Of a stretch of 64,000 nucleotides of DNA, positions 1-10,641 are shown piece after piece. Position 1 is the first letter of the stretch; every line of letters starts with the position of its first letter. Position numbers and translations under genes: made by a program. The DNA lies in NCBI RefSeq assembly GCF_017301735.1, contig NZ_CP071090.1:9352001-9416000 (forward strand). The letters run 5' to 3'. The notes beneath the pieces were generated by a model. It was given only the letters and a program-made list of their open reading frames with translations, had not been told where the DNA came from and ran no database searches. This DNA comes from Pyxidicoccus parkwaysis. GTDB taxonomy: Bacteria; Myxococcota; Myxococcia; Myxococcales; Myxococcaceae.

Positions 1-405
1 GTCTTCGACGGCATCCGCGCGGGCGTGCGCAATGACCGCGCCGCCTTCTTCAAGGACCTGACCATGGCCTTCTACGGCTTCAACCGTCCGGGCGTGAAGG
101 TGTCCGAGGGCCTGCGCGAGAGCTTCTGGATGCAGGGCATGATGGGCGGGCTGAAGGCCGAGTACGACTGCGTGAAGGCCTTCTCCGAGACGGACTTCCG
201 CGCGGACCTCGCGAAGTTCGACGTGCCCACGCTGGTGATGCACGGCGACGACGACCAGATTGTCCCCATCGACGCCGGAGGCCGGCTCACCGCCACCCTG
301 GTCAAGGGCGCGACGCTGAAGGTGTACCCGGGCTTCAGCCACGGCATGGCCCAAATCAACAAGGACGTCATCAACAAGGACCTGCTGGCCTTCATCAAGG
401 GCTGA
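1..405 (+). CDS. Alpha/beta hydrolase, C-terminal part (chloroperoxidase/arylesterase-like)
   Basis: The reading frame is open from the first base of the window (VFDGIRAG...), so this is the C-terminal half of a gene that starts to the left. The text resembles cofactor-free haloperoxidase/arylesterase-type alpha/beta hydrolases: an FDGIRAG segment, FYGFNRPG, then the catalytic-acid region HGDDDQIVP and a late catalytic histidine in FSHGMAQ. The nucleophile serine lies outside the window. Such enzymes hydrolyse esters or, in vitro, perhydrolyse carboxylic acids; the natural substrate cannot be read from sequence. It converges on the sensor kinase gene, with a GC-rich inverted repeat between them. 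Confidence 0.85.
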   Translation, partial: VFDGIRAGVRNDRAAFFKDLTMAFYGFNRPGVKVSEGLRESFWMQGMMGGLKAEYDCVKAFSETDFRADLAKFDVPTLVMHGDDDQIVPIDAGGRLTATLVKGATLKVYPGFSHGMAQINKDVINKDLLAFIKG

Positions 406-417
406 CGCGTCCCCGGC

Positions 418-450
418 GGCCCGCGCGGAGTGCTGTCCCTCCGCGCGGCC
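418..450. terminator. GC-rich hairpin between convergent genes
   Basis: A near-perfect inverted repeat (arms at 418-430 and 439-450, loop about 8 nt) fills the 45 bp between the hydrolase stop and the convergent kinase stop. No T-run follows on either strand, so it would be a hairpin-only, possibly bidirectional, terminator. Confidence 0.45.
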
Positions 451-2040
451 CTACCGTGCAAAGGGCACGGTGAAGACGAAGCGCGCGCCGCCCGTGGGGA
501 GGTTCTCCGCCCAGATGCGGCCGCCGTGCGCCTCGATGATGTTGCGGCAGATGGCCAGCCCCATCCCGAGCCCGGTCTCCTTGGTGGTGAAGAAGCTCTG
601 GAACAGCCGCTCGTGGTGCTCCGGCGGGAAGCCCGGCCCCGAGTCCTCGATGGAGCAGCGCAGCTCGCCGTTGCTCGCCAGCGTCATCAAATCCAGACGC
701 GGCCGGGCGCAATGGGCGCGCTTCATCTCCTGCATGGCGTTGAGCGCCAGGTTCACCACCGTCTGCTGGAGCTGCACGCGGTCCGCCTCGATGTCAGGCA
801 GGCCGCTGGACAGCACCAGGCGCACGTCCACCTCGTGCGCCACGATTTCGTGGTGGAGGAAGGCCACCGCCTCCTCCACGACTTGATTGGGTGACAGGCG
901 CTGCCGCTCCGACGCCTTGTTGGACGCCATGGCACGGATGCGGGCGATGATGTCCGCCGCGCGCCTCGCGTCGCTCACCATGTGGGCGTGGATGGCGCGC
1001 ACCTCGTCCAAATCCGGCTGCGGCCGCGACAGCCAGCGCGCTCCCGCCGCGCCGTTGGCGGCGATGGCGGCCAGCGGCTGGTTCACCTCGTGCGCAATGG
1101 ACGCCGTCAGCTCGCCGAGCATCGACAGACGCGAGGCATGGGCGAACTCGCTCTGGAGCTGCCGCAGCGCCTTCTGCGCCTTCACGCGCTCGGTGAGGTC
1201 GGTGAGGCCTACCAGCACCATGTTGCGCGCGCGCAGCTCGGGAGAGGCGTCGAGGGTGAAGAGCGTGTGGATTTCGGAGCCGTCCAGCCGGCAATTGACG
1301 GTCTCCTCCTCGAAGGTGACGCTCTGCTGGAAGCTGGAGATGAGCGAGCGCCGCACGACGGGATGGGACGACGGCGGCCAGAAGCGCGACACGGGCTGGC
1401 CAATCAGCTCCGAGCGCTCCCTCGCGCCCATGATGCGCACCGCCGCCTCGTTGACCTCGCTCACGAACATCGCGTCCATGTACGCGGCTAGGAAGCCGGG
1501 CTCCTCCTCCAGGTACGCGGCCATGTCGGTGATGCCGCGCGCCTCCAGGTCCGCGAAGAGCTGGCGCTGGCGCGTGGTGTCCATCTGGAACAGCGCCGTG
1601 GACATGGCCTCGAACAGGTTGCGGTAGCGCGCCTCGCTGGCGCGCACCTCGTCGCTCAGGCGTGTGACGTCCCGGCCGTACTCGAGGATGCGGAGGGGCG
1701 CGCCGTCCGGGCCGGGCTGCACCGTCCAGCGGACCTCCACGTGCTTCTCCTCGCCGGAGGCGGTGGTGCGCCGCAGCTCACCCTCCCAGTGCCCCTGCTC
1801 CAGCACGACGCGCTCCAGCCTCGCCAGCGTCCTCGGGTGGTGGGTGTTGAGGCCGTCATGCAGGTGGCGCCCCAGCATGACGTCGCGCGGGAAGCCGTAG
1901 AGCGCCTCGGAGGCCTTGTTCCACAGGAGGATGCGGCCCTCGAGGTCGCGGACGATGATGCTCTCGGATGCACCGTCGACGAGCGAGCCCAGCAGGTCCG
2001 GCGGGAGCGACGACACCGAGACTGCCTTTGCTTCCGCCAT
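451..2040 (-). CDS. PAS-domain sensor histidine kinase
   Basis: A 529-residue soluble kinase with no obvious membrane segment. An N-terminal PAS domain (about 15-130) is followed by a second PAS-like sensor region (about 140-285), a dimerisation/phosphoacceptor helix with SIAHEVNQPL (His about 317), and an ATPase domain with the N box (NLALNAMQ), DSGPGF and GLGMGLAI motifs. The HEVNQPL form is typical of FixL/DctB-like kinases. The ATG at 2040 was chosen because the PAS domain begins soon after it; the open frame upstream reads as noise. It is the last gene of a minus-strand run, 56 bp after a receiver protein and a FixJ-type regulator, which are its likely partners. Cytoplasmic PAS input suggests an internal redox, gas or ligand signal. 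Confidence 0.93.
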   Translation of the reverse strand: MAEAKAVSVSSLPPDLLGSLVDGASESIIVRDLEGRILLWNKASEALYGFPRDVMLGRHLHDGLNTHHPRTLARLERVVLEQGHWEGELRRTTASGEEKHVEVRWTVQPGPDGAPLRILEYGRDVTRLSDEVRASEARYRNLFEAMSTALFQMDTTRQRQLFADLEARGITDMAAYLEEEPGFLAAYMDAMFVSEVNEAAVRIMGARERSELIGQPVSRFWPPSSHPVVRRSLISSFQQSVTFEEETVNCRLDGSEIHTLFTLDASPELRARNMVLVGLTDLTERVKAQKALRQLQSEFAHASRLSMLGELTASIAHEVNQPLAAIAANGAAGARWLSRPQPDLDEVRAIHAHMVSDARRAADIIARIRAMASNKASERQRLSPNQVVEEAVAFLHHEIVAHEVDVRLVLSSGLPDIEADRVQLQQTVVNLALNAMQEMKRAHCARPRLDLMTLASNGELRCSIEDSGPGFPPEHHERLFQSFFTTKETGLGMGLAICRNIIEAHGGRIWAENLPTGGARFVFTVPFAR

Positions 2041-2096
2041 CAGCCCGCTCCGGCAAGGAGTCCTTCGGCGCTCCGGGGGACGAGCGCCTGAAGCCG

Positions 2097-2474
2097 TTAC
2101 ACCGCGAGCGCGCGCTCGACGCAAGCCACGAGCTCATCGCTGTCGAAGGGCTTCTTCAGCAGGCAGGAAGGCTTGCATGCCAGCGCTCGCTCCATGACGG
2201 AGGCATCCGACCTCGCGGTAATCATGATGACGGGCACCTTGGAACCCCGCGCGTCCAGCGTCTGCTTGAGGTCGATGCCGCTCATGCCCGGCATGTGGAT
2301 GTCGGTGATGACCAGCCGCGTGCTCGTCAGCTCGCCGGACTCGAGGAACGCCTCTGCGCTCTCGAAGGCCAGCCCCTTGAGGCCCACCGAGCGCAGCAGG
2401 CTGAGGACCGCCGTGCGGACCGAAGCGTCGTCGTCGACCACGGAGATGAGGGACTCGGAGGACATGGCCTTCAT
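2097..2474 (-). CDS. Single-domain response regulator
   Basis: 125 residues, only a receiver domain: acidic pocket VVDDD near residue 14, phosphoacceptor Asp about 58 (VITDIHMPG), the T/S switch (MITAR) and the conserved Lys in KKPF. No output domain, so it should act as a phosphate shuttle or protein-interaction switch. Its start codon overlaps the stop of the upstream FixJ-type gene by 4 bp, which supports the ATG at 2474; a second ATG nine bases in is possible. Placed between a FixJ-like regulator and a sensor kinase, it could be a competing phosphate acceptor or sink for the same kinase (inference). Confidence 0.92.
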   Translation of the reverse strand: MKAMSSESLISVVDDDASVRTAVLSLLRSVGLKGLAFESAEAFLESGELTSTRLVITDIHMPGMSGIDLKQTLDARGSKVPVIMITARSDASVMERALACKPSCLLKKPFDSDELVACVERALAV

Positions 2475-3115
2475 TCAGACTTGCCCCGTAACGCGTCCAG
2501 GGTCTTCGGTAGCTTCAGGGCCTCCGCCATGCGGACGAGGTCGGCGAGCGAGTCCGCCTCCATCTTCCGCATCACCGAGCCGCGGTGAATCTTCACCGTG
2601 ATTTCGCTCAGCTTCAGCTCACCGGCCACCTGCTTGTTGAGCAGTCCCGCCGTCACCAACGTCATCACCTGCTGCTCGCGCGGCGACAGGCTGTCATAGC
2701 GCCTGCGCAGGTCCGCCAGGCCCTCGCGCTCGGCGCGCCGCCTCCGGTGCCGCTCCACCGCCACCGCCACCGCGTCCAGCAGGTCCTGCTCGCGGAAGGG
2801 CTTGGCCAGGAAGTCCACCGCGCCTGCCTTCATTGCCCGCACCGACATGGGGATGTCGCCGTGGCCGGTCATCATGATGACCGGCAGGTCGATGCCGAGC
2901 GACTCGAGCTGCTCCTGGAAGGCCATGCCGCTCGTGCCCGGCAGCCGCACGTCGAGCAGGAGGCAGCCGGGAGCATCGCCGCGGTCCGCGTCGAGGAACG
3001 TCTTCACCGAGTCGTAGGTCCGGGCCTGCATGCCCACGGAGCGGAAGAGGGTCTGCAGCGCGGTCCGCAACGAAGCATCGTCGTCGACGATGTGGATGAC
3101 TGCGTCCTCGGCCAT
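2471..3115 (-). CDS. FixJ-family response regulator (receiver plus LuxR-type HTH)
   Basis: 214 residues: receiver domain with acidic pocket at 11-13, phosphoacceptor Asp55 (LLLDVRLPG), Lys in AKPF, then a linker and a C-terminal LuxR-type helix-turn-helix (about 145-205, SPREQQVMTLV ... EITVKIHRGSVMRKM). The layout is that of FixJ/StyR/TodT transcription activators. The ATG at 3115 starts directly before the first receiver strand; the open frame upstream has no matching text. First gene of a three-gene minus-strand run with the receiver protein and sensor kinase that follow, so the kinase is its probable phosphodonor. The 171 bp upstream of it is the likely promoter region. Confidence 0.94.
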   Translation of the reverse strand: MAEDAVIHIVDDDASLRTALQTLFRSVGMQARTYDSVKTFLDADRGDAPGCLLLDVRLPGTSGMAFQEQLESLGIDLPVIMMTGHGDIPMSVRAMKAGAVDFLAKPFREQDLLDAVAVAVERHRRRRAEREGLADLRRRYDSLSPREQQVMTLVTAGLLNKQVAGELKLSEITVKIHRGSVMRKMEADSLADLVRMAEALKLPKTLDALRGKSE

Positions 3116-3286
3116 GCCGGGAGCCTGACATGGCAGGTATGAGCCAGCAATCACCGCCATGCCCACGCCACCGGGGCGAGGGAGCCGGCCACGCACGAGG
3201 GCCTTCGGAAGAGTGGAAGCGACATGGCGCAAGCTCCTGCTTCGTGGATGGCGGGAGGATGCGCCCTGGCCGGGCCCGAGCCCATT

Positions 3287-4441
3287 CTACGTGGGTTGGG
3301 CCGCCCCTATACCTTGGTATGGGTGCCGGGGCAGGTGCATCCAGAAGCGGGTGCCCTCGCGCGGCGAGGACGACACCCGCAACAGGCCGCCATGGGCGCG
3401 CACGATTTCGTGGGTAATGTAGAGCCCCAGCCCCAGCCCGTTGCGCTGCACGCTGCACATGTCCTGGGCGCGCACGAAGGGGTCGAAGATGTGGGGCAGG
3501 CGCTCGGAGGGAATGGGCAGGCCCCAGTTGTGGACTTCCAACCGCACGCCGTCGTCCTCGTCGCACAGGGCCACCGTCACCGCCGTGTCCTCGGGCGAGT
3601 ACTGCACGGCGTTGCCCACGAGGTTGGACGTCGCCTGCGCCATCCGGCCCGCGTCCCACTCGCCCCAGCCGTTGCCGGACAGGCTCAACTCGAAGCGCCG
3701 CCCGGGGTGCGCGACCTCCAACTCTTCCACCACCTGCAGGAGAAGGTCGTGCAGGTTCATCCGCGCGCGGTTCAGCGCGTAGCCCTCGCCCAGGCGCATG
3801 CGGGTGAAGTCGAACAGGTCATCTATCATCCGCGCCATGCGGTCCGCGGAGCCGGAGATGCGGCTGACGGCCTTGCGCTGCGGCTCGGCCAGCCCGCCGT
3901 AGCGCAGGAGCAGCGAGGCGTTGCCGGAGATGGCCAGCAGCGGATTGCGCAAATCATGGCCGAGGATGCCGAGGAACTGCTCTCGGAACACCGCCGTCCG
4001 CCGCGCGGCCTCCTCGCGCTTCAGTCCCTCCTCCACCCGCTTGCGCTCAATGGCATAGCGCAGCGCGCGCACCAGCAGCGGGCCCGTCACCTGTCCCTTC
4101 ACGAGGTAGTCCTGCGCGCCCTGGTGGACGGCCTGCACCGCGAGCCGCTCGTCGTCCGTGCCGGTGAGCACCACCAGCGGGACGGAGGGCGCGGCCTGCA
4201 GCAGGTGGGAGATGTTGGCCAGCCCGTGCCCGTCCGGGAGGGACAAGTCGAGCAGCACCACGTCCAGGTGCGCGTCGCCCACCACGCGCAGCGCCTCGGA
4301 GAGGCGGTCCACGTGAAGCACCTCGAAGCGGGTGAGCGAGGAGGACTCCCGCAGCTCCTCGCGGAAGAGGCGCGCATCGCCGGGGTTGTCCTCCACCAGC
4401 AGCACGCGCAACGTCTGTTCGTCCACCGCCTTCGGGCTCAT
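3287..4441 (-). CDS. Hybrid protein: receiver domain followed by histidine kinase
   Basis: 384 residues. An N-terminal receiver (about 11-130, Asp65 in VVLLDLSLP, Lys in LVKG) precedes a dimerisation helix with [13 protein letters not shown] (His about 162) and an ATPase domain (N box [19 protein letters not shown]). The ATPase G1 box reads HNWGLPIP rather than DxGxG, a variant common in this kinase subgroup. Receiver-first kinases of this type usually act as intermediates that sense phosphorylation of their own receiver. The start overlaps the stop of the preceding receiver gene by 4 bp. It is the last gene of a three-gene set beginning with the 1049-residue sensor kinase. Confidence 0.92.
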   Translation of the reverse strand: MSPKAVDEQTLRVLLVEDNPGDARLFREELRESSSLTRFEVLHVDRLSEALRVVGDAHLDVVLLDLSLPDGHGLANISHLLQAAPSVPLVVLTGTDDERLAVQAVHQGAQDYLVKGQVTGPLLVRALRYAIERKRVEEGLKREEAARRTAVFREQFLGILGHDLRNPLLAISGNASLLLRYGGLAEPQRKAVSRISGSADRMARMIDDLFDFTRMRLGEGYALNRARMNLHDLLLQVVEELEVAHPGRRFELSLSGNGWGEWDAGRMAQATSNLVGNAVQYSPEDTAVTVALCDEDDGVRLEVHNWGLPIPSERLPHIFDPFVRAQDMCSVQRNGLGLGLYITHEIVRAHGGLLRVSSSPREGTRFWMHLPRHPYQGIGAAQPT

Positions 4442-4896
4442 GGCGCCTCGGGCTGGGGCGGCAGGTGGACGACGGACAACCAGAAGTCGTCGATGGAGCG
4501 CACCACGGCGATGAACTGCTCCAGGTCCACCGGCTTGGAGATGTAGCAGTTCGCGTGCAAGTCGTAGGTGCGGAGGATGTCCTCCTCGGCCTTGGAGGTG
4601 GTGAGCACCACCACGGGGATGCGGCGCAGGGACGGGTCCGCCTTGATTTCGGCCAGCACCTCGCGCCCGTCCTTCCGGGGCAGGTTCAGGTCCAGGAGGA
4701 TGAGGTCCGGCCGCGTCGCATAGGAGAAGTCGCCCTGCCGGCGCAGGAAGGCCAGCGCCTCCACGCCGTCGCGCGCCACCGACAGCGTGTTGCGCACCTT
4801 GCCCTCCTTGAGGGCCTCAATCGTCAGCCGCACGTCGCCGGGGTTGTCCTCCACGAGGAGGATTTCAATCGGGCGTCCAGATTCGTCGTGGCTCAT
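4438..4896 (-). CDS. Rcp1-type single-domain response regulator
   Basis: 152 residues, receiver only. The start [14 protein letters not shown], phosphoacceptor Asp69 ([13 protein letters not shown]) and SKPVDLEQF end are typical of the Rcp1 subgroup that pairs with SHDLQEPLR-type kinases such as cyanobacterial phytochrome Cph1. That matches the neighbouring upstream kinase, which has exactly this phosphoacceptor motif. Both ends overlap neighbours by 4 bp (ATGA), so the three genes are probably translated together. Likely role: receive phosphate from the large kinase and pass it to, or regulate, the receiver-kinase hybrid encoded next (inference). Confidence 0.93.
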   Translation of the reverse strand: MSHDESGRPIEILLVEDNPGDVRLTIEALKEGKVRNTLSVARDGVEALAFLRRQGDFSYATRPDLILLDLNLPRKDGREVLAEIKADPSLRRIPVVVLTTSKAEEDILRTYDLHANCYISKPVDLEQFIAVVRSIDDFWLSVVHLPPQPEAP

Positions 4897-7800
4897 GGTG
4901 CCTGGCCTTCCAGAGCGGGCGAGACGGCGGGCAGGGTGAACCAGAAGGCCGTCCCCTGCCCCTCCTGGGACTCCACGCCGATGCGGCCGCCGTGCCGCTC
5001 GACAATCTTCTTGCAGATGGCGAGCCCGATGCCGGTGCCCGGGTACTCCTGCTTGCCGTGCAGCCGCTGGAAGATGACGAAGATGCGGTCGAAGTACTGG
5101 GGGTCGATGCCGATGCCGCGGTCCTTCACCGTGAAGCGGACCTCCGTGCCCTCACGTTCTCCCGACACCTCCACGTGCGGAGGCGCATCGCCGTGGAACT
5201 TGAGCGCGTTGCCGAGGAGGTTCTGGAACACCTGGGCCAACTGCGTCTCGTCCGCGAGCACCTGGGGCAGCGGGCCCGTGAGCAGCGTGGCCCCGGACTC
5301 CCGGATGGCCGCCTGGAGGTTCGCCGTCGCGCGCTCCAGCGCCCGCCCCGCGTCGCATGGCCTCGGCTCGCGGCCGCGCGTGCTCACGCGCGAGTACGCG
5401 AGCAAATCCTGGATGAGCCTCTGCATGCGGTTCACTCCGTCCACCGCGTAGCCGATGAACTCGTCCGCATCCGCGTCCAGCCGGCCCTTGTAGCGGCGGC
5501 CCAACAGCTGCGTGTAGCTGGCCACCATGCGCAGCGGCTCCTGCAAGTCGTGCGAGGCCACGTAGGCGAACTGCTGCAGCTCCTCGTTGGAGCGGGCCAG
5601 CTCCTGCGCGTGCTGCTTGAGGGCCTCCTCCGCGCGGCGGCGCTCCACGCCCTGGGCGATGGCGTCCGCCACCGTGGCGAGCGCCGCCACCGCGTCCTCG
5701 CCCAGCGGCTGGAGGTTGTAGACGCCCAGCACGCCCACGAGCTGCTCCTTCACCAGCAGGGGAATGCCCGCGAAGGCGTGGATGCCCAGCGTCCGCACCC
5801 ACGCAGGGTCCAGCACCCGTGGGTCGTCCTCGAGGCGGTCCACCCATATCTGCTGCCGCGTGCGGGCCACCGCGCACACCATGCTCGGGTTGTCGAAGCC
5901 GAGCTCGCCATAGCGCTCCCGGGGCGGGGCCAGCGGGCCCGCGTTGCCCGCGAGCTCCAGCGTCTCCGTGGCGCGCACGTGCAGCCACATCCGGACGACG
6001 ACGGACTCCAGGTGCTTCGCCAGCGCCTCGGCGCAGTCCTGGAGGATGTCCGGCACGGTGCCCTCGCGGGACAGCGCGTGGCTCACCTCCGCGCGCAGCG
6101 CCTCCAGCTTCCGTGCGGCCTTCTCGCGCTCCAACCTGCGGGCGCCCTCCTCGGCGCGAAGCTGCGAGCTGATGTCCGAGGTGGTGCCCACCCACTCGCG
6201 CACGGTGCCGTCCGCGTTGAGCACGGGCACGCCGCGCCCCTTGGTGGGCGTGTAGCTGCCGTCCGGGCGGCGTACGCGGTACCTCACCTCGTAGAGGTGG
6301 CGCTCCTCCACCGCGGTACGCCACGTCCGGGCCGCCAGCTCGCGGTCCTCCGGGTGGACGGCGTCCAGCCATCCCCAGCCGCGCCATTGCTCGTACGTCT
6401 GCCCGGTGAAGGCGCGCCACGAGGGGCTGTCCTCCTCCAGCTCGCCATCCGGGCGCGTCACCCATACGGCCTGGGCCGAGGCGGTGACGAGCGAGCGGAA
6501 GCGCTCCTGCTGCCGCCACGCGTCCTGGAAGAGACGCGCGTTGTCCAGCGCCACCGCCGCCTGTGACGCCACGCCCTCCACCAGGCGCGCGTGCTCCGGC
6601 CGGAAGCGTCCGGGCTCCGGGTGCCCGAAGAAGAGCCCGCCCAGCACGGCGCCGGAGCGGCTCTTCACCGCCACGGCGAGGTAGCTCCTCACGGGCAGGT
6701 GCCCCTCCGGCACGCCGTCATGTGGCGCGTTCCTCCCGGAGGCGGAGTGCCGCGTCACATCGTCCAGCAACAACGTGCCCTCACCCCGGAAGGTGGGGCC
6801 GAAGAGGGCCAGGTCGCGTGGCATGGGCAGGTGCGCGAAGGCCTCGAGCGGCGCGCCCGTCAGCGTGTAGAGCCTGTCGGGGCCGCCGTGCTCGTCCGCG
6901 GGGTTCTCGAAGAAGGCCCCGACGGCCGCGCCAGTGAGGGCCACCGTCTCGTCGGTGATGCGCTGCACCAGCTTCGTGGCATCCAGCTCCGAGGCGAGCG
7001 AGCCGCCGATGCGCACCAGCAGCTCCGCCGTGCGCCGCTCCGCCTCGCTGCGCCGCAGGGCCTCCTGTGCGTCGCGGTACAGGCGCGCGTTGTCCACCGC
7101 GAGGGCGGCGCGCGCGGCGAGCTGCTCGGCGAGCGGCACGTCCTCGTACGCGAAGCGCCGGCCCGACTCGGCGGTGGTGACGAGGGAGAGCACGCCCAGG
7201 ATGCGCCCGCGCGCCTTCAGGGGCAGCAGCAGCGCCGAGCGCAGGCGCAGCTCGCGGGTGAGGCGCAGGTGCTCCGCGTCGCGCGCTCCGGCCACCAGCA
7301 TGTCGTCCGGGAAGTCGCGCAGCAGCACCGGCTTCCCCGTGCGGATGACGGACAGCAGGCCGTACGGGTCCTCCGGCCGGGGCGGATAGCGCGCCCGCAG
7401 CTCGTGCCCCAGGCGCACCCGGGACGGGTCCACGTGCACCATGCCCACCTGTCGCGTGGTGCCGTCATCCTGGGCGATTTCGATGGCGCACCAGTCCGCC
7501 AGCCGGGGCACCGTCAGCCGCGCCAATGCCGCCAGCGTGGTCTCGAAGTCCAGCGGCGAGGAGGACAGCAGCGCGCTGGCCTCGTCCATCAGCTTCAGGG
7601 TGTCCGCGGCGCGCCTCTGGTCGTCGATGTCCGTGCAGGTGCCGAACCAGCGGACGATGCGACCGCTCGCGTCCCTCACCGGGCGCGCGCGGCCGAGGAA
7701 CCAGCGCCACGCCCCGTCGTGGCGGCGGCAGCGGTACTCCACCTCGAAGGGCTCGCCGGTGCACAGCGAGTGGTCCCAGCGCCTGCCGGCCTCCCCCAGG

Positions 7801-8042
7801 TCGTCCGGGTGAAAGGCCCTCCGCCACCCGTATCCCGCGCTCTCCTCTTGGGAGAGGCCCGTGTATTCGTACCAGGGTTCGTTGCAGTACTCGTTGCAGC
7901 CGTCCGGCCGCGCCAGCCAGATGAGCTGGGGAATGCTCTCTGCAATCTGGCGGAACACCTCCCCCGGGAGGAGACCTGCCAGCGCGTCAGGCGCCAGGGA
8001 CTCCGGCGTCCTGGCCGAAGCATGGGACACAGGCTGTGTCAT
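4893..8042 (-). CDS. Multi-sensor histidine kinase (PAS-GAF-GAF-PAS-GAF-HisKA-HATPase)
   Basis: 1049 residues, soluble. By eye: PAS about 30-145 with PAC-like [12 protein letters not shown] about 165-325, GAF about 340-510, PAS about 525-650 (GTTSDISSQ), GAF about 670-820, a coiled linker, phosphoacceptor His831 in [13 protein letters not shown], and an ATPase domain ([23 protein letters not shown]). No conserved chromophore cysteine context or PHY domain is evident, so light sensing is not supported. The ATG at 8042 is preferred to a GTG nine bases upstream. First gene of an ATGA-coupled trio with an Rcp1-like receiver and a receiver-kinase hybrid. Confidence 0.93.
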   Translation of the reverse strand: MTQPVSHASARTPESLAPDALAGLLPGEVFRQIAESIPQLIWLARPDGCNEYCNEPWYEYTGLSQEESAGYGWRRAFHPDDLGEAGRRWDHSLCTGEPFEVEYRCRRHDGAWRWFLGRARPVRDASGRIVRWFGTCTDIDDQRRAADTLKLMDEASALLSSSPLDFETTLAALARLTVPRLADWCAIEIAQDDGTTRQVGMVHVDPSRVRLGHELRARYPPRPEDPYGLLSVIRTGKPVLLRDFPDDMLVAGARDAEHLRLTRELRLRSALLLPLKARGRILGVLSLVTTAESGRRFAYEDVPLAEQLAARAALAVDNARLYRDAQEALRRSEAERRTAELLVRIGGSLASELDATKLVQRITDETVALTGAAVGAFFENPADEHGGPDRLYTLTGAPLEAFAHLPMPRDLALFGPTFRGEGTLLLDDVTRHSASGRNAPHDGVPEGHLPVRSYLAVAVKSRSGAVLGGLFFGHPEPGRFRPEHARLVEGVASQAAVALDNARLFQDAWRQQERFRSLVTASAQAVWVTRPDGELEEDSPSWRAFTGQTYEQWRGWGWLDAVHPEDRELAARTWRTAVEERHLYEVRYRVRRPDGSYTPTKGRGVPVLNADGTVREWVGTTSDISSQLRAEEGARRLEREKAARKLEALRAEVSHALSREGTVPDILQDCAEALAKHLESVVVRMWLHVRATETLELAGNAGPLAPPRERYGELGFDNPSMVCAVARTRQQIWVDRLEDDPRVLDPAWVRTLGIHAFAGIPLLVKEQLVGVLGVYNLQPLGEDAVAALATVADAIAQGVERRRAEEALKQHAQELARSNEELQQFAYVASHDLQEPLRMVASYTQLLGRRYKGRLDADADEFIGYAVDGVNRMQRLIQDLLAYSRVSTRGREPRPCDAGRALERATANLQAAIRESGATLLTGPLPQVLADETQLAQVFQNLLGNALKFHGDAPPHVEVSGEREGTEVRFTVKDRGIGIDPQYFDRIFVIFQRLHGKQEYPGTGIGLAICKKIVERHGGRIGVESQEGQGTAFWFTLPAVSPALEGQAP

Positions 8043-8193
8043 GCGGGGCACGCCGTATCAACAGCGCACCCGCGCCCCACCCTTTCGGCGCGCGGTGCCC
8101 TTCGCGGCAGCCGACAGCCAGCCCCGAGAGAAGCCCCTCCCAGGACATGCGGGCGGCGAGGCGCCCTTCGCGCCCGCCACGTAACGCCCGGCT

Positions 8194-8298
8194 CCGAGCC
8201 TCGGCACCGGAGCCTCGTCATCGAGCCTCGTCACCGAGCCTCGTCATCGAGCCTCGTCACCGGAGCCTCGTCACCGGAGCCTCGTCACCGGGGCCTCA
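8194..8298. repeat. 13-14 bp tandem repeat array (GAGCCTCGTCAYC)
   Basis: About eight head-to-tail units, consensus (G)GAGCCTCGTCAYC, with single-base changes and 13/14 bp length alternation. The array ends at the stop codon of the molybdenum-hydroxylase large-subunit gene, so it lies in the 3' untranslated region of that operon. The rest of the 250 bp gap (8043-8193) shows nothing else recognisable apart from the upstream region of the 1049-residue kinase gene. Confidence 0.85.
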
Positions 8299-10641
8299 GG
8301 ACTCCTTCGCGGCGGTTTCCTCACGCGCGAGCAGCGCGCGCAGCACGCGCTCACCGGTGGCTGGAATCCGGCGCACACACGCGCCCGTGGCGTGACGGAT
8401 GGCATTGGAGACGGCGGGCGCCACGCCGACGATGCTCACCTCCGCGACGCCCTTGGCGCCGAAGGGCCCGGGGCCGGAGGAATGCTCCAGGAGGACGGGG
8501 TGGATGGCGACGGGCACGTCGAGCGGGCCCGGCACCTTGTAGCCACTCATGGACGGGTTGGCGAGGTGCCCGTCCTTCCACACCAACTCCTCCGTCAGCG
8601 CATAGCCGAGCCCCTGCACGAAGCCGCCCTGCACCTGCCCCGCCGCCGCCGCCGGGTTGAGCGCGCGGCCCACGTCGTGGACGCTCCACGCCTCCAGCAC
8701 CTCCACCTTGCCCGTCACCTCGTCCACCTCGACCTCCGCCACCTGTGCGGCGAAGACGAAGAAGCCGTTGCCCATGGAGGGCAGTCCCCCGACGGTGGTG
8801 CGGCGCGTGTCGAGCTGCCACGCGGGGAACAGCCACCGCGCGGAGGCGATGATGGGCCCGCCCTCCACGTAGAGGGCGCGCCCGGCGATGGCGCCGAAGG
8901 ACGTGGTGAGGCCAGGCTCGTCCCGCACGCCCACGACTCCTCCGGGCCGCAGCTCGAGCCGTTGCACGGGCCGCTCCAGGATGGCGCTGGCGTGCTCGAA
9001 GAGCTGCTCACGCACCTGCTCGCAGGCCTCGGCGATGACGTGGCCCACGGTGAAGGTGGTGCGGGTGCCGCCGGTGCACCAGTCATACGGCGACGTGTCC
9101 GTGTCCGGGCGGCTGAAGTTGACGTGCTCCAGCGGCACGCCCAGCGCGCCCGCGGCCACCTGCGCGAGCGCCGTGTCCGAGCCCTGGCCGGTGTCCACCG
9201 CGCCGGTGCTCACGTTGACGGTGCCGTCCTCGTTGAGCCGCACGGTGGCGCTGGAGCCGAGCAGCGCGGACACGTGGCCCACCGCCGCCACGCCGATGCC
9301 GCGCCGCTTTCCCGGAGCCGTGGTGGACGGGCGCGCGCGGCGGCGGTGCCAGTCCGAGACTTCGCGCGCCCGCTCCAGGCAGGCGCGCAGCGTGCCGCTC
9401 TCCACCGGAGCGCCACCCAGCCAGCGCTCTCCCGTCTCCAGCGCGTTGCGCAGCCGCAACTCAATCGGGTCCAGGCCCAGCGCCTCGGCGAGCCGGTCCA
9501 CCTGGACTTCGCTGGCGAAGTGGACCTGCGGGTTGCCGAAGCCCCGGAAGGCGCCCGCGCGGAGCTTGTTGGTGTAGACGCTGAAGCACTCGATGGAGAC
9601 GTGGGGGATGCGGTACGGCCCGCGCGCGAAGTAGCTGCCGATGGCGGCGACGAAGGGCCCGTCGTCCGCGTACGCGCCGGTGTCGAAGACGATGCGCACC
9701 TGGCGCGCGAGGATGCGGCCGTCGCGCGTGGCGCCCGTGCGCATATGGATGCGGGCCCCGTGGCGCGAGCGCATCATCTTCATGTCGTCCGTGCGAGAGA
9801 ACGTCAGCCGCACCGGCGCGCCGGCCGCCTTCGCCAGCGCGGCGGTGATGGGCTGGTTGGTGGACTCCACCTTGCCGCCGAACGCGCCGCCCACCCGGGG
9901 CACCTGGACGCGGACGCGAGACATGGGCACGGCCAGCGCCTCGGCGGTGATGGCCTGCACGCGGAACGCCGTCTGCGTGGACGTGTGAATGGTGATTCGG
10001 CCCGTGTCCGGGTCCACCGACGCCAGCGTGGTGCACGGCTCCAGGTAGACGTGCTGCTGCGCGGGCGTCTCGTACACGTCGTCGATGACGGCGTCGCAGC
10101 GCTGCCACACCGTGTCGGGCTCACCCTCCACCAGCCGGATGTGCGTGGCGACGTTGGGCGGCCCTTCCGTGGGCGGTGAATGAAGCACCGGCGCGTCCGG
10201 GCGCATCGCCGCCTCGGCGTCGAGGACGGCGGGGAGGACTTCGTAGCGGATGTCGATGAGCTCCAGCGCCCTGCGCGCGGTGGCCGCGTCCACCGCGGCG
10301 ACGGCGGCCACGGGCTCGCCGGCGTAGCGGACCTTGCCCCGCGCGAGCAGCGGCTGGTCCTTGATGACGGGGCCGATGTTGACGGGCGGCAGGTCCACGG
10401 CGGTGAGCACCGCGCGCACGCCGGGCAGCGCCTTCGCCCGCGAGGTGTCATACGAGAGGATGCGCGCGTGCGCATGCGGGCTGCCCAGCAGCGCGCCGTG
10501 CAGCATGCCGGGCAGGTGCAGGTCGTCCGTGTAGAGCGCGCGCCCCGTCACCTTCTCGCGCGCGTCCGGCCTGGGCACGGACTGTCCCACGACTTCACCC
10601 ACGGGCTGGGGCACGGGCCTCGGCTTCGCGTCCCGGCTCAT
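8296..10641 (-). CDS. Molybdenum hydroxylase large subunit (xanthine dehydrogenase family, molybdopterin-binding)
   Basis: 781 residues. It binds the molybdenum-pterin cofactor and hydroxylates the substrate. Visible family features: N-terminal aldehyde oxidase 'a/b hammerhead' region ([13 protein letters not shown] ... HAHARI), [19 protein letters not shown], a cofactor-binding DTGQGSD, and GAKGVAE near the C-terminus with the likely catalytic glutamate. The substrate is unknown: the motifs fit purine, aldehyde or N-heterocycle hydroxylases rather than CO dehydrogenase (no AYRCSFR loop). The ATG at 10641 overlaps the stop of the small-subunit gene by 4 bp. Gene order on the minus strand is FAD subunit, iron-sulfur subunit, large subunit. 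No cofactor-maturation (XdhC/MocA) gene is adjacent. Confidence 0.92.
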   Translation of the reverse strand: MSRDAKPRPVPQPVGEVVGQSVPRPDAREKVTGRALYTDDLHLPGMLHGALLGSPHAHARILSYDTSRAKALPGVRAVLTAVDLPPVNIGPVIKDQPLLARGKVRYAGEPVAAVAAVDAATARRALELIDIRYEVLPAVLDAEAAMRPDAPVLHSPPTEGPPNVATHIRLVEGEPDTVWQRCDAVIDDVYETPAQQHVYLEPCTTLASVDPDTGRITIHTSTQTAFRVQAITAEALAVPMSRVRVQVPRVGGAFGGKVESTNQPITAALAKAAGAPVRLTFSRTDDMKMMRSRHGARIHMRTGATRDGRILARQVRIVFDTGAYADDGPFVAAIGSYFARGPYRIPHVSIECFSVYTNKLRAGAFRGFGNPQVHFASEVQVDRLAEALGLDPIELRLRNALETGERWLGGAPVESGTLRACLERAREVSDWHRRRARPSTTAPGKRRGIGVAAVGHVSALLGSSATVRLNEDGTVNVSTGAVDTGQGSDTALAQVAAGALGVPLEHVNFSRPDTDTSPYDWCTGGTRTTFTVGHVIAEACEQVREQLFEHASAILERPVQRLELRPGGVVGVRDEPGLTTSFGAIAGRALYVEGGPIIASARWLFPAWQLDTRRTTVGGLPSMGNGFFVFAAQVAEVEVDEVTGKVEVLEAWSVHDVGRALNPAAAAGQVQGGFVQGLGYALTEELVWKDGHLANPSMSGYKVPGPLDVPVAIHPVLLEHSSGPGPFGAKGVAEVSIVGVAPAVSNAIRHATGACVRRIPATGERVLRALLAREETAAKES

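Noticed and set aside
3224-4546. 440-residue plus-strand open frame across two-component genes
   Set aside because: Overlaps three recognisable domains on the minus strand; reads as low-complexity noise.
4893-8042. Bacteriophytochrome photoreceptor
   Set aside because: The kinase motif is phytochrome-like, but no PHY domain or chromophore-binding cysteine context is visible.
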